In this document: positions 1 through 7,781 of the stretch, piece after piece
Layout of the letters: each line of letters begins with the position of its first letter
Position numbering within the stretch: position 1 is the first letter of the stretch
Assembly: GCF_017315705.1 (NCBI RefSeq)
Contig: NZ_JAFLRF010000041.1
Span: forward strand, 1 to 55,949
Reading direction: 5' to 3'
Source of the DNA: Trinickia mobilis
GTDB taxonomy: Bacteria > Pseudomonadota > Gammaproteobacteria > Burkholderiales > Burkholderiaceae
Length of the DNA stretch: 55,949 nt
Translations under genes and position numbers: made by a program
The notes under the pieces: generated by a model
The model's database searches: none
What the model saw: only the letters and a program-made list of their open reading frames with translations
What the model was told of the DNA's origin: nothing

Positions 1-84
1 CCGCCATTTTTGGCTGCAAAATCAGATTGCTCCTACGTTTGCGGCAAGTTGCGGGTCCCGCGCCGGGGTCTGAGGCCGGAAGAC

Positions 85-507
85 GAACCACAAACCGTCG
101 AACTCGAACGCCGAAGACGGAAACGTGAACCCTCGACCGTGGAGTTCGAATGTTCGAAGGCGGAACGCGAGCCCAAAACCGGCGCACTCGACTGTCGGAG
201 GGCCGAAGTCCGAGCCTCAGATCGACGACTTCGACTCTTTGAGGGCGGAATGTCCGCCTCAGACCGAGGACTTCGGATGTCCGAGGGCGGAACGTGGGCC
301 CCAGACCGTGGAGTTGTCCACGCTTTGAGAGTGGAACGCGAGCCTCAGACCTCGGAGTTCGACTGTTTGAAGGCGAATCGCGATCCTCACACCTTGGAAT
401 TCGAATGTTTGAGCGTGCAGCCCGCGCCTCACACCGTGGCATTCCGCTGTCGAAGGGAAGAACATGAGGGGCAGGCGGACGAATTTGCGGGTTTGAGAGG
501 CGTTGAT
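85..507 (+). repeat. Decayed tandem array of ten 42-bp repeats
   Basis: Ten diverged copies of a 42-bp unit lie head to tail, starting near 85, 127, 169, 212, 254, 296, 340, 382, 424 and 466. Read on the plus strand each unit gives a 14-residue peptide close to EPQTVEFDCLRAER. Two units carry small length changes (43 bp for the third, 44 bp for the sixth), so the repeat frame shifts and is then restored; the middle three copies read in a different frame from the rest. That argues for a decayed coding repeat or a non-coding array, not an intact gene. The last copy ends within a few bases of the stop codon of the neighbouring membrane-protein gene. I do not recognise the family. Confidence 0.75.
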
Positions 508-510
508 GGG

Positions 511-1008
511 CTATGGCAATCGCGCAGTGATTCTGTCGTAGAGAGTGGGGGGCAGGCTTAGCATGCCTCCCGTCGTGTCGTAGATCAACGCATCGTCAGT
601 CCACGCTAGTTTGACGGCATCGGGATACGAATAGGTCCGCTCGGCGAGCAGTGACATATCGGAGGTTCGGTAGACTCTCAGCAGAATTCGATTTCGGGGC
701 AAATAAGCGTACTCCGCCATATATTCGCCCTTGTTCGTTGAGTAATCGGATAGCTCTCTTTCGAATTTCGTGGCCTCGGCTCTGTCGGTCACGTCTTGGC
801 CGTAACTCCAGGCAACGCACACGACAAAAATAGACCCTAACCAAATACCAAGCTTTCTTAGCGCTGTCTTCAAACGAACGACACGCCCTTCTCCACCAGA
901 GAATACGTATATGACAGTAACCAGAAGAATTACCAGAAACGCAATCATGGCAAATATAAGCAACATACCGACTGCATATGCTTGCATGCCTTCCGCCAGT
1001 CCATTCAT
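511..1008 (-). CDS. Small inner-membrane protein, paralogue A (possible immunity protein)
   Basis: The protein has 165 residues. Residues about 9-33 and 47-65 are strongly hydrophobic and would form two membrane helices; the remaining ~100 residues form a soluble domain with the conserved string GEYMAEYAYLPRNRILLRVY. The start used is the MNGLAEG methionine, whose ATG overlaps the TGA of an upstream fragment of the DUF6402-like gene; a longer reading would add that fragment's DNA out of frame. It is about 80% or more identical by eye to two neighbours (1104-1610 and 1706-2209). The differences cluster in a patch after the second helix and in the segment just before the C-terminal LPPTLYDRITA. 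Function is unknown. Position after a toxin-like gene suggests an immunity role, which is inference. Confidence 0.75.
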   Translation of the reverse strand: MNGLAEGMQAYAVGMLLIFAMIAFLVILLVTVIYVFSGGEGRVVRLKTALRKLGIWLGSIFVVCVAWSYGQDVTDRAEATKFERELSDYSTNKGEYMAEYAYLPRNRILLRVYRTSDMSLLAERTYSYPDAVKLAWTDDALIYDTTGGMLSLPPTLYDRITARLP

Positions 1009-1094
1009 TCGAAATACACCTTTATCGGCTTTTCCAGACGGATAGATTTCCAGTCTGAATAAATAATGAAATCGTCGCCACGGTGAGGATTCAA
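1005..1094 (-). pseudogene. Orphan 3' tail of the DUF6402-like gene, copy 2
   Basis: Thirty codons, including the stop, match the last 29 residues of the intact gene at 2206-3408 (ending IRLEKPIKVYFE against IRLERPIKVYFE). Homology starts abruptly at the Leu-Lys/Asn codons and no larger part of the gene precedes it. The TGA overlaps the ATG of the membrane-protein gene downstream exactly as in the intact pair. It is a duplication scar, not an expressed gene. Confidence 0.85.
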
Positions 1095-1103
1095 GCTTAT
1101 GGG

Positions 1104-1610
1104 CTACGGCAACCACGCGGTGATTCTGTCGTATAGCGTGGGAGGCAGGCTTAGCTCACCGCCACTATCCATTGCCGTATCGTAAATTAACGAATCCTCA
1201 GTCCACGTCAATCTGGCGGCATCGGGATACGAGTATGTCCGCTCGGCGAGCAGTGACATATCGGCGGTTCGGTAGACTCTCAATAGAATTCGATTCCGAG
1301 GCAAATAAGCGTACTCCGCCATATATTCGCCCTTGTACGCGGGGTCATCAGATAGCACTCTCTGGAATTTTGTGACCTCAGCCCGGTCAGTCGCGTCTCG
1401 GTAATAGCTCCAGGCTACGCATACGACAAAAATAGATCCGAGCCAAATGCCAAGCTTTCTTAGCGCAGTCTTCAGGCGAACGCCACGCCCTTCTCTGCCA
1501 GAGAATACATATATGACAGTAACGATGAGAATTACCAGAAACGCAATCATGGAAAATATAAGCAGCATACCGACCGCATATGTTTGTATGCCTTCCGCCA
1601 ATCCATTCAT
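1104..1610 (-). CDS. Small inner-membrane protein, paralogue B (possible immunity protein)
   Basis: This 168-residue protein has the same layout as its neighbours: MNGLAEG N-terminus, two hydrophobic helices at about 9-33 and 47-65, and a soluble C-terminal domain ending in LPPTLYDRITAWLP. Compared with copies A and C it differs mainly around residues 68-88 and in a longer AMDSGGE insertion near residue 150. The ATG overlaps the TGA of an orphan toxin-tail fragment. Function is unknown; a cognate or orphan immunity protein is the simplest reading of the context. Confidence 0.75.
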   Translation of the reverse strand: MNGLAEGIQTYAVGMLLIFSMIAFLVILIVTVIYVFSGREGRGVRLKTALRKLGIWLGSIFVVCVAWSYYRDATDRAEVTKFQRVLSDDPAYKGEYMAEYAYLPRNRILLRVYRTADMSLLAERTYSYPDAARLTWTEDSLIYDTAMDSGGELSLPPTLYDRITAWLP

Positions 1611-1696
1611 TCGAAATACACCTTTATCGGTTTTTTAAGACGGATAGATTTCCAGTCTGAATAAATAATGAAATCACCGCCACGGTGAGGCTTCAA
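1607..1696 (-). pseudogene. Orphan 3' tail of the DUF6402-like gene, copy 1
   Basis: Thirty codons encode a near-copy of the C-terminal 29 residues of the DUF6402-like protein (ending IRLKKPIKVYFE). It sits between membrane-protein copies C and B and ends in a TGA that overlaps the start of copy B. The two orphan tails and the true tail are spaced about 600 bp apart, so the duplicated unit is tail plus membrane-protein gene. Confidence 0.85.
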
Positions 1697-1705
1697 GCTT
1701 ATGGG

Positions 1706-2209
1706 CTACGGTAATCGCGCGGTGATTCTGTCGTAGAGAGTGGGGGGCAGGCTTATTCTGCCGTCATCGATTGACGTATCGTAGAGCAGGGAATTCTTCG
1801 TCCAAGTCAATCTGGCAGCATCGGGATATGAATATGTCCGCTCGGCAAGCAGTGACATATCGGAGGTTCGATAGACTCTCAACAGAATTCGATTCCGAGG
1901 CAAATAAGCGTACTCCGCCATGTATTCGCCTTTGTGCGCGTCGTTATAGGATAGCTCGCTATGGAATTTTGTGACCTCAGCCCGGTCGGTCGCGTCTTGG
2001 TAATAATTCCAAGAGGTGCACACGACAAAAATAGATCCGAGCCAAGTGCCAAGCTTTTTTAGCGCTGTCTTTAGGCGAACGCCACGCCCTTCCCTTCCAG
2101 AGAATACATATACGACAGTAACGATGAAAATTACCAGAAACGCAATCATGGCAAATATAAGGAACATACCGACCGCATATGTTTGCATGCCTTCCGCCAG
2201 TCCATTCAT
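1706..2209 (-). CDS. Small inner-membrane protein, paralogue C (possible cognate immunity protein)
   Basis: The protein has 167 residues, two N-terminal membrane helices and a soluble C-terminal domain. Its ATG overlaps the TGA of the intact DUF6402-like gene in an ATGA junction, so the two are translationally coupled. As the copy directly behind the intact gene, it is the best candidate for the cognate partner. Copies B and A lie further downstream. I recognise no named family; two helices would fit an inner-membrane immunity protein against a toxin acting in the periplasm or membrane, but the sequence does not prove this. Confidence 0.78.
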   Translation of the reverse strand: MNGLAEGMQTYAVGMFLIFAMIAFLVIFIVTVVYVFSGREGRGVRLKTALKKLGTWLGSIFVVCTSWNYYQDATDRAEVTKFHSELSYNDAHKGEYMAEYAYLPRNRILLRVYRTSDMSLLAERTYSYPDAARLTWTKNSLLYDTSIDDGRISLPPTLYDRITARLP

Positions 2210-3408
2210 TCGAAATACACCTTTATCGGTCTTTCCAGACGGATAGATTTCCAGTCTGAATAAATAATAAAATCACCACCACGGCGATGCTTCAATTGCC
2301 ACTCTCTGAAAGATTTATTTCTGACCGGATAATAGACCTTACCTCTTTTGTACAGATTTTCCGAGATATTTCCCGTGACTACGGGATAATCCAGCCAGGG
2401 GGATTTCACCACGTTTAACGCCACATATCCGGGGACAACAATCACACCATCCTTACTCCAATGGCCGAGGTACTGAGACCGCGTATCCGACACCCCCTCG
2501 AACGAATAGCTATCCCTGACATAGATAACGATATGCGTGACTGTGGCGCTTTTACCTTGTGGATCAAAACTCGCCTTAGCAATCGCGGCATAGAAATTGA
2601 ATGCCCCCAGTGATCCTGTCAAATCATCAGGAACACCGTCATGCACCATCCGCCGGAGATACTGCTCAGCTTTCTGTTCAAACGTGCTCTCAACAGCCAC
2701 GAGTTGAAACTGGAAATTCTTATGGAGCTTCCGAATGTCGTTACCGCACTCCCCCCAGGGAGACACGCCTAAACGCTTTCTATATCGGAGAAGAATCTTC
2801 AGAGCTTCATCATAGGCTGCCTGGTTATAAATCCTCGTATTGATCAATTCTTCATATTGCCTCCTGGCCCGCTCATGTTTGAGCACCCAGTCCATCGTGA
2901 TCGAGGTCCGATCGATCATGCTCTCGGAGTAACGCTGGCCATCCTGGTTAATTTCGTCCTTTTGATCATCATCACTCCGCGAATAATTCAACTCCCCCGC
3001 AAACCACCGCTCCATCAGCTTGGCCGACACCGGCATGAACTCCTTGCGCATCGCGCCCGGAATTTCCTGGATATCGAACGGCGGCACCACCTCCTGCTTT
3101 TTGGCGGCCGGCGCCTCGGGCTTTGGCGTCTTCGGCGGAACCGGCGCGTCGAGCCATGCTTTGAAGCGCACGAAGGGCTTCGCTATCCGCTCGATGTCGT
3201 CCAGCATTTTCATCGCCGGATCCGGCTTTTCCGGCTGCGCCGCGCGCTCGACCGGCGGCGGCAATCGCTTCAGTTCGGGAGGCGCCTTTTCCATCGACAA
3301 CTGAGCCTCTCGAACCCCATGACAGCCTTCTGCGCCTTCGCACTTTGACCATCGCCAAAACAGCTTATTGATCTTGAAGTACGGCAAGCTCACCTCATCA
3401 ATTTCCAT
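2206..3408 (-). CDS. DUF6402-like protein, possible secreted effector
   Basis: I place the start at MEIDEVSLPYFKINKLFW because a strong GGGAGGAG ribosome-binding site lies just upstream; an in-frame ATG 39 codons earlier has no such support. The product has 400 residues. The N-terminal ~130 residues include a Pro/Lys/Glu-rich linker (residues ~40-110). The C-terminal ~200 residues, ending YYPVRNKSFREWQL...IKVYFE, resemble from memory the DUF6402 family seen in Burkholderiales, often near polymorphic toxin or type VI secretion genes. There is no signal peptide. Coupling to a membrane-protein gene plus duplicated tail/membrane-gene units supports an effector/immunity role. The biochemical activity is unknown and no VgrG, PAAR or Rhs gene is visible here. 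Confidence 0.6.
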   Translation of the reverse strand: MEIDEVSLPYFKINKLFWRWSKCEGAEGCHGVREAQLSMEKAPPELKRLPPPVERAAQPEKPDPAMKMLDDIERIAKPFVRFKAWLDAPVPPKTPKPEAPAAKKQEVVPPFDIQEIPGAMRKEFMPVSAKLMERWFAGELNYSRSDDDQKDEINQDGQRYSESMIDRTSITMDWVLKHERARRQYEELINTRIYNQAAYDEALKILLRYRKRLGVSPWGECGNDIRKLHKNFQFQLVAVESTFEQKAEQYLRRMVHDGVPDDLTGSLGAFNFYAAIAKASFDPQGKSATVTHIVIYVRDSYSFEGVSDTRSQYLGHWSKDGVIVVPGYVALNVVKSPWLDYPVVTGNISENLYKRGKVYYPVRNKSFREWQLKHRRGGDFIIYSDWKSIRLERPIKVYFE

Positions 3409-3611
3409 ACCCGCTCCTCCCAACCTCGTCGCGCCTGGAACCCGGCGTAGATCCGTCCCGATTTCGACGATTCTAGTCACGTTTCTTGCTTCACCCAGCG
3501 GGCATATCAAAAGCCTATAGTTCAACTGAGCGTGGAGCTACGGCAATCGTCCCGGCGGCGCAGGTACACCGCTACACCTCGTAGGTAAAAAAGACTCTTG
3601 GGCACTGACAC

Positions 3612-5819
3612 ATGGCCAACTCCCTACCCGACAAGCTGGAACCCGGTGTGCCGTATCCGCTTGGCTCGACATGGGACGGCCTGGGCGTCAACTTCGCGGT
3701 GTTCTCGGCGAACGCGCAGAAAATCGAGTTGTGCCTCTTCGATACCCTGGGCCGCAAGGAACTCACGCGCCTGCCCCTGCCCGAATGCACCGACGAGATC
3801 TGGCACGGCTACCTGCACGGCGCGCATCCGGGCGCCGTCTACGGCTTTCGCGCCTACGGCCCCTATCAGCCGCAAAACGGCCACCGCTTCAATCCGTACA
3901 AGCTGCTGCTCGACCCGTACGCGAAGAAGCTCGTCGGCCAGTTCCGCTGGTCCGATCCGCTCTTCGGCTATCGCGTGCATTCGAACCGGCAGGACTTGTC
4001 GATGGACCGGCGCGACTCGGCGCCCGCGCTGCCGAAATGCGTCGTCATCGACGAAGCGTTCGACTGGTCGCTCGACGTGCGCCCCAATGTGCCGTGGTCC
4101 GAAACGGTCATCTACGAAGCGCACGTGAAAGGCATCTCGATGCTGAACCCCGAGTTGCGTCCGCACGAACGCGGCACGTTCTCGGCGCTCTGCTCGCCGC
4201 GCTTTCTCGACCATCTGCACGAACTCGGCATCACCGCGATCGAGCTGCTGCCCGTGCATGCGTTTCTCAACGAGCGCTTTCTGGTCGCGCGCGGTCTGTC
4301 CAACTACTGGGGCTACAACACCGCCACGTTCTTCGCGCCGGACCCGGCGTACCTGTCGACGCGCCGCCTCAACGAAATGCGTATCGCCGTGCGGCAACTG
4401 CACGCGGCAGGCATCGAAGTGATTCTCGACGTCGTCTACAACCACACCTGCGAAGGCAACGAGCTCGGGCCGACGATCGCGTGGCGCGGGCTCGACAACG
4501 CCAGCTACTACCGCCTGATACCCGGCGACGAGCGCCACTACATCAACGACACCGGCTGCGGCAACACGCTGAACCTCTCGCATCCGCGCGTGCTGCAGAT
4601 GGTGATGGATTCGCTGCGCTACTGGTCGACCGCTTACAACGTCGACGGCTTCCGCTTCGACCTCGGCGTCACGCTCGGGCGCGAAGGCTCCGGGTTCGAT
4701 CCCGGCTCGGGCTTTTTCGACGCAGTCCGGCAAGACCCCGTCCTGTCGACGCGCAAGCTGATCTCCGAGCCGTGGGACATCGGCCCCGGCGGCTATCAGG
4801 TCGGCCACCATCCGCCGGGCTTCGCCGAATGGAACGACAAGTTCCGCGACAGCGTGCGGCGCTTCTGGCGCGGCGACGCCGGCATGCGGCCCGATCTCGC
4901 GGCGCGCATCACCGGCTCGGCCGAACTCTTCAACCGCCGCTTCAGAAAGCCGTGGGCGTCGGTCAACTATGTCGCGTCGCACGACGGCTTCACGCTCGCC
5001 GACGTCATCTGCTACGAGCACAAGCACAACGAGGCGAACGGCGAAGAAAACCGCGACGGCCACAACGAGAACTGCAGCGCGAACTGGGGCGCCGAGGGGC
5101 CGACGGACGACGCGGCGATCAACGAAACGCGCACGCGCGTCGCGCGCTCGATCCTCGCGACCGTCTTCACTTCGCTCGGCACGCCGATGATCGCGGCCGG
5201 CGACGAGTTCCTGCGCACGCAACAAGGCAACAACAACGCGTACTGCCAGGACAACGAGATTTCATGGCTCGACTGGAACCAGGCGGCGACGCCGGAAGGC
5301 CGGACGATGACGGCATTCACCGCGCGCCTGATTGCGCTGCGCAAACACCATCCGCTCCTGCGCGAGACGCGCTTTCTGCACGGCGGCGAGGAGGTGCTGC
5401 CCGGCATCCACGACGTCGGCTGGTTCGACGAACGCGGCGAGTGGCTGACGAGCGAAACGTGGCAAGACCCGGAACGGCGCGCGCTCGTGCTGCGCCGCGC
5501 GGGCCCCGGTCTCGACGGCGAGATCGAGGTGCTGCTGATGATGCTTAACGGGGCGGCAACGCCGCTCAGTTTCGCGCCCCCGCCGCCGCGAGTGGCGTGG
5601 ACCGTGCTGATCGACACGGCCGCGCCCGAGGCGCCGCCGCGCCCGCTCGACACCGCCGAGCTGACCGTCGCCGAACACGCGTTTGTTATCCTGGCCGCGC
5701 GGCCGGCGAGCGGCAGCGAACGGCAAGCCGCGCCCCCGGCAAGCGCCGGGCACGAACCGGGCGCCGCAGCGTTCCCGAGCGCTCCCGGTGCAATCCCCCC
5801 TCGCCGCGGCGCCACGTAA
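3612..5819 (+). CDS. glgX: Glycogen debranching enzyme GlgX
   Basis: GlgX cleaves alpha-1,6 branches (limit-dextrin side chains) from glycogen in the cytoplasm. The 735-residue protein begins with an N-terminal CBM48/isoamylase-type beta domain (about 1-150), followed by a GH13 barrel. The catalytic triad is visible: nucleophile D350 in RFDLG, acid/base E386 in LISEPWDIG and D458 in VASHDGFTL. The last ~40 residues form a low-complexity Ala/Pro/Gly tail. It heads a run of four same-strand genes for glycogen and trehalose metabolism. In related genomes glgB usually precedes glgX; here the DUF6402 island lies upstream, so the operon may have been interrupted or the island inserted beside it. 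No strong Shine-Dalgarno is visible before the ATG. Confidence 0.96.
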   Translation: MANSLPDKLEPGVPYPLGSTWDGLGVNFAVFSANAQKIELCLFDTLGRKELTRLPLPECTDEIWHGYLHGAHPGAVYGFRAYGPYQPQNGHRFNPYKLLLDPYAKKLVGQFRWSDPLFGYRVHSNRQDLSMDRRDSAPALPKCVVIDEAFDWSLDVRPNVPWSETVIYEAHVKGISMLNPELRPHERGTFSALCSPRFLDHLHELGITAIELLPVHAFLNERFLVARGLSNYWGYNTATFFAPDPAYLSTRRLNEMRIAVRQLHAAGIEVILDVVYNHTCEGNELGPTIAWRGLDNASYYRLIPGDERHYINDTGCGNTLNLSHPRVLQMVMDSLRYWSTAYNVDGFRFDLGVTLGREGSGFDPGSGFFDAVRQDPVLSTRKLISEPWDIGPGGYQVGHHPPGFAEWNDKFRDSVRRFWRGDAGMRPDLAARITGSAELFNRRFRKPWASVNYVASHDGFTLADVICYEHKHNEANGEENRDGHNENCSANWGAEGPTDDAAINETRTRVARSILATVFTSLGTPMIAAGDEFLRTQQGNNNAYCQDNEISWLDWNQAATPEGRTMTAFTARLIALRKHHPLLRETRFLHGGEEVLPGIHDVGWFDERGEWLTSETWQDPERRALVLRRAGPGLDGEIEVLLMMLNGAATPLSFAPPPPRVAWTVLIDTAAPEAPPRPLDTAELTVAEHAFVILAARPASGSERQAAPPASAGHEPGAAAFPSAPGAIPPRRGAT

Positions 5820-5867
5820 ACCTAAACTTCTTCTCATCAACCGGTCGGCGCTCATCCCGAGAGAATC

Positions 5868-7781
5868 ATGTCCGAATCTCCTTTCGATCCGCATGCACGC
5901 CACTACGTGCAATGCCTGCCGTTCGGCGCCCAGCTGCTCGGCGCCCAGGGCGCCTCGCCGCGCACGCGCTTTCGCCTGTGGGCGCCGGGCAAACGCGCCG
6001 TGCAGGTCGAGATCGAGAGCACGGACGGCGCCTCGCTCGTCGACATGACGCCTGCCGGCAACGGCTGGTTCGAAGCCGAGGCCGAATGCGGCGCGGGCAC
6101 GCGCTACCGCTACCGGCTCGACGAGACGCTCGCCGTGCCGGACCCGGCATCGCGCTTCCAGCCCGACGACGTGCACGGCCCGAGCGAAGTCATCGACGCC
6201 CGTGCCTACGAATGGCAGCACACCGGATGGCGCGGCCGGCCCTGGGAAGAGATGGTCCTTTACGAGCTGCACGCCGGCGCGCTCGGCGGCTACGCGGGCG
6301 TGCAAAAGCGCCTGCCGCGCATCGCCGAGCTGGGCGTGACCGGCATCGAGCTGATGCCGCTCGCCGACTTTTCCGGCACGCGCAATTGGGGCTACGACGG
6401 CGTGCTGCCGTTCGCGCCCGATTCGTCGTACGGCCGGCCCGACGACCTCAAGGCCATGATCGACTGCGCGCACGGGCTCGGGCTCGCCGTGTTCCTCGAC
6501 GTCGTCTACAACCACTTCGGCCCCGACGGCAACTACCTGCACGAGTACGCAAACCCATTCTTCCGCGACGACGTCGCGACACCCTGGGGTCCGGCGATCG
6601 ACTTCTCGCGGCCCGAAGTGCGCGACTTCTTCTGCGACAACGCGCTTTACTGGATCAACGAATACCGCTTCGACGGCCTCAGGCTCGACGCGGTCCACGC
6701 GATCGGCGACGCCGACTGGCTGCGCGAATTCGCCGACCGCGTGCACGGCTCGGTCAAGCACGGCCGGCACGTGCATCTCGTGCTCGAAAACGAGCACAAC
6801 GAGGCCAACCTGCTGGAGACGCACTTCGACGCGCAATGGAACGACGACGCGCACAACGCGCTGCACGTGCTGCTGACGGGCGAACAAGAGGGCTACTACC
6901 GCGCCTTCGCCGACAAGCCGATCGACAAGCTCGCGCGCGTCCTCGCGGAGGGCTTCGCGTATCAGGGCGACGCATCGCCGGTTCACGACGGCGAGCCGCG
7001 CGGCGAACCGAGCGCGCACCTGCCGCCGACCGTCTTCGTGATGTTCCTGCAAAACCACGACCAGATCGGCAACCGCGCGCTCGGCGAGCGCCTGCGCTCG
7101 CTGTGCGCGCCGCAGGCGTTGCTGGCCGCGACGGGTCTCCTCTTGCTGTCGCCGCAAATTCCGCTGCTGTTCATGGAGGAGGAATACGGCTCGACGCAGC
7201 CGTTCCTGTTCTTCACCGATTACACGGGCGATCTCGCCGACCTGGTCCGCGAAGGGCGGCGCCGCGAATTCGCGAAGTTCGCCGCGTTCAGCGACGAATC
7301 GGCGCGCGCGCGCATTCCCGATCCGAACGATCCGCAGACGTTCGCGCTGTCGTCGCCCGCCGACGACGAAGCCAGCGACACGCGCGGCACCGGCGACCGC
7401 GACGCCTGGCGCCACTTCTACAAATCGGCGCTCGCGGTGCGCGCGAAGCTGATCGCGCCGCGCTTGGCGCCCGTGCGCGCGCTCGGCGCGACGGTCCTGC
7501 CGGCGGCGAGCGGGCACCCGGCGAACGCGCTGGTCGCCCGCTGGCGTCTCGCGGACGGCGAGACGCTCGCCTTCGCCCTCAATCTCACACCCGACCCGCT
7601 GCCGTTCACCGAACGCCCCGACGGCATGGTGATTTTCGAAACGCCGCCGCGCGCACGCGACCGCGTCAACGACTACGAGCTGCCGCCCTACTCGTTCATC
7701 GCGTGGATGACGGGCGACGTGAGCAGCTACGCGCTCAGGCACGACGCACGCATCGCCGAGGAACGGGAGCGCGAGGCGTGA
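5868..7781 (+). CDS. treZ: Malto-oligosyltrehalose trehalohydrolase TreZ
   Basis: TreZ releases trehalose from maltooligosyl trehalose, the second step of the TreY/TreZ pathway. The 637-residue product has an N-terminal E-set domain (to ~110), then a GH13 barrel with D274 in LRLDAVH, E307 in LENEHNEA and D398 in QNHDQIGNR, and a C-terminal beta domain. The ATG follows a GAGAGAA ribosome-binding site 48 bp after glgX. The TGA overlaps the GTG start of malQ (GTGA), so the two are coupled. Confidence 0.96.
   Translation: MSESPFDPHARHYVQCLPFGAQLLGAQGASPRTRFRLWAPGKRAVQVEIESTDGASLVDMTPAGNGWFEAEAECGAGTRYRYRLDETLAVPDPASRFQPDDVHGPSEVIDARAYEWQHTGWRGRPWEEMVLYELHAGALGGYAGVQKRLPRIAELGVTGIELMPLADFSGTRNWGYDGVLPFAPDSSYGRPDDLKAMIDCAHGLGLAVFLDVVYNHFGPDGNYLHEYANPFFRDDVATPWGPAIDFSRPEVRDFFCDNALYWINEYRFDGLRLDAVHAIGDADWLREFADRVHGSVKHGRHVHLVLENEHNEANLLETHFDAQWNDDAHNALHVLLTGEQEGYYRAFADKPIDKLARVLAEGFAYQGDASPVHDGEPRGEPSAHLPPTVFVMFLQNHDQIGNRALGERLRSLCAPQALLAATGLLLLSPQIPLLFMEEEYGSTQPFLFFTDYTGDLADLVREGRRREFAKFAAFSDESARARIPDPNDPQTFALSSPADDEASDTRGTGDRDAWRHFYKSALAVRAKLIAPRLAPVRALGATVLPAASGHPANALVARWRLADGETLAFALNLTPDPLPFTERPDGMVIFETPPRARDRVNDYELPPYSFIAWMTGDVSSYALRHDARIAEEREREA

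Noticed and set aside
3624-5225. 533-codon open frame on the minus strand opposite glgX
   Set aside because: Arg/Val/Ala-rich antisense shadow of a high-GC gene; glgX has all catalytic motifs and correct length.
5262-7742. 826-codon minus-strand open frame
   Set aside because: Antisense shadow of glgX and treZ; low-complexity composition, no family match.
5597-7777. Upstream extension of the malQ reading frame
   Set aside because: It is treZ read out of frame (Arg-rich); MalQ similarity begins at the GTG at 7778, which overlaps the treZ stop.
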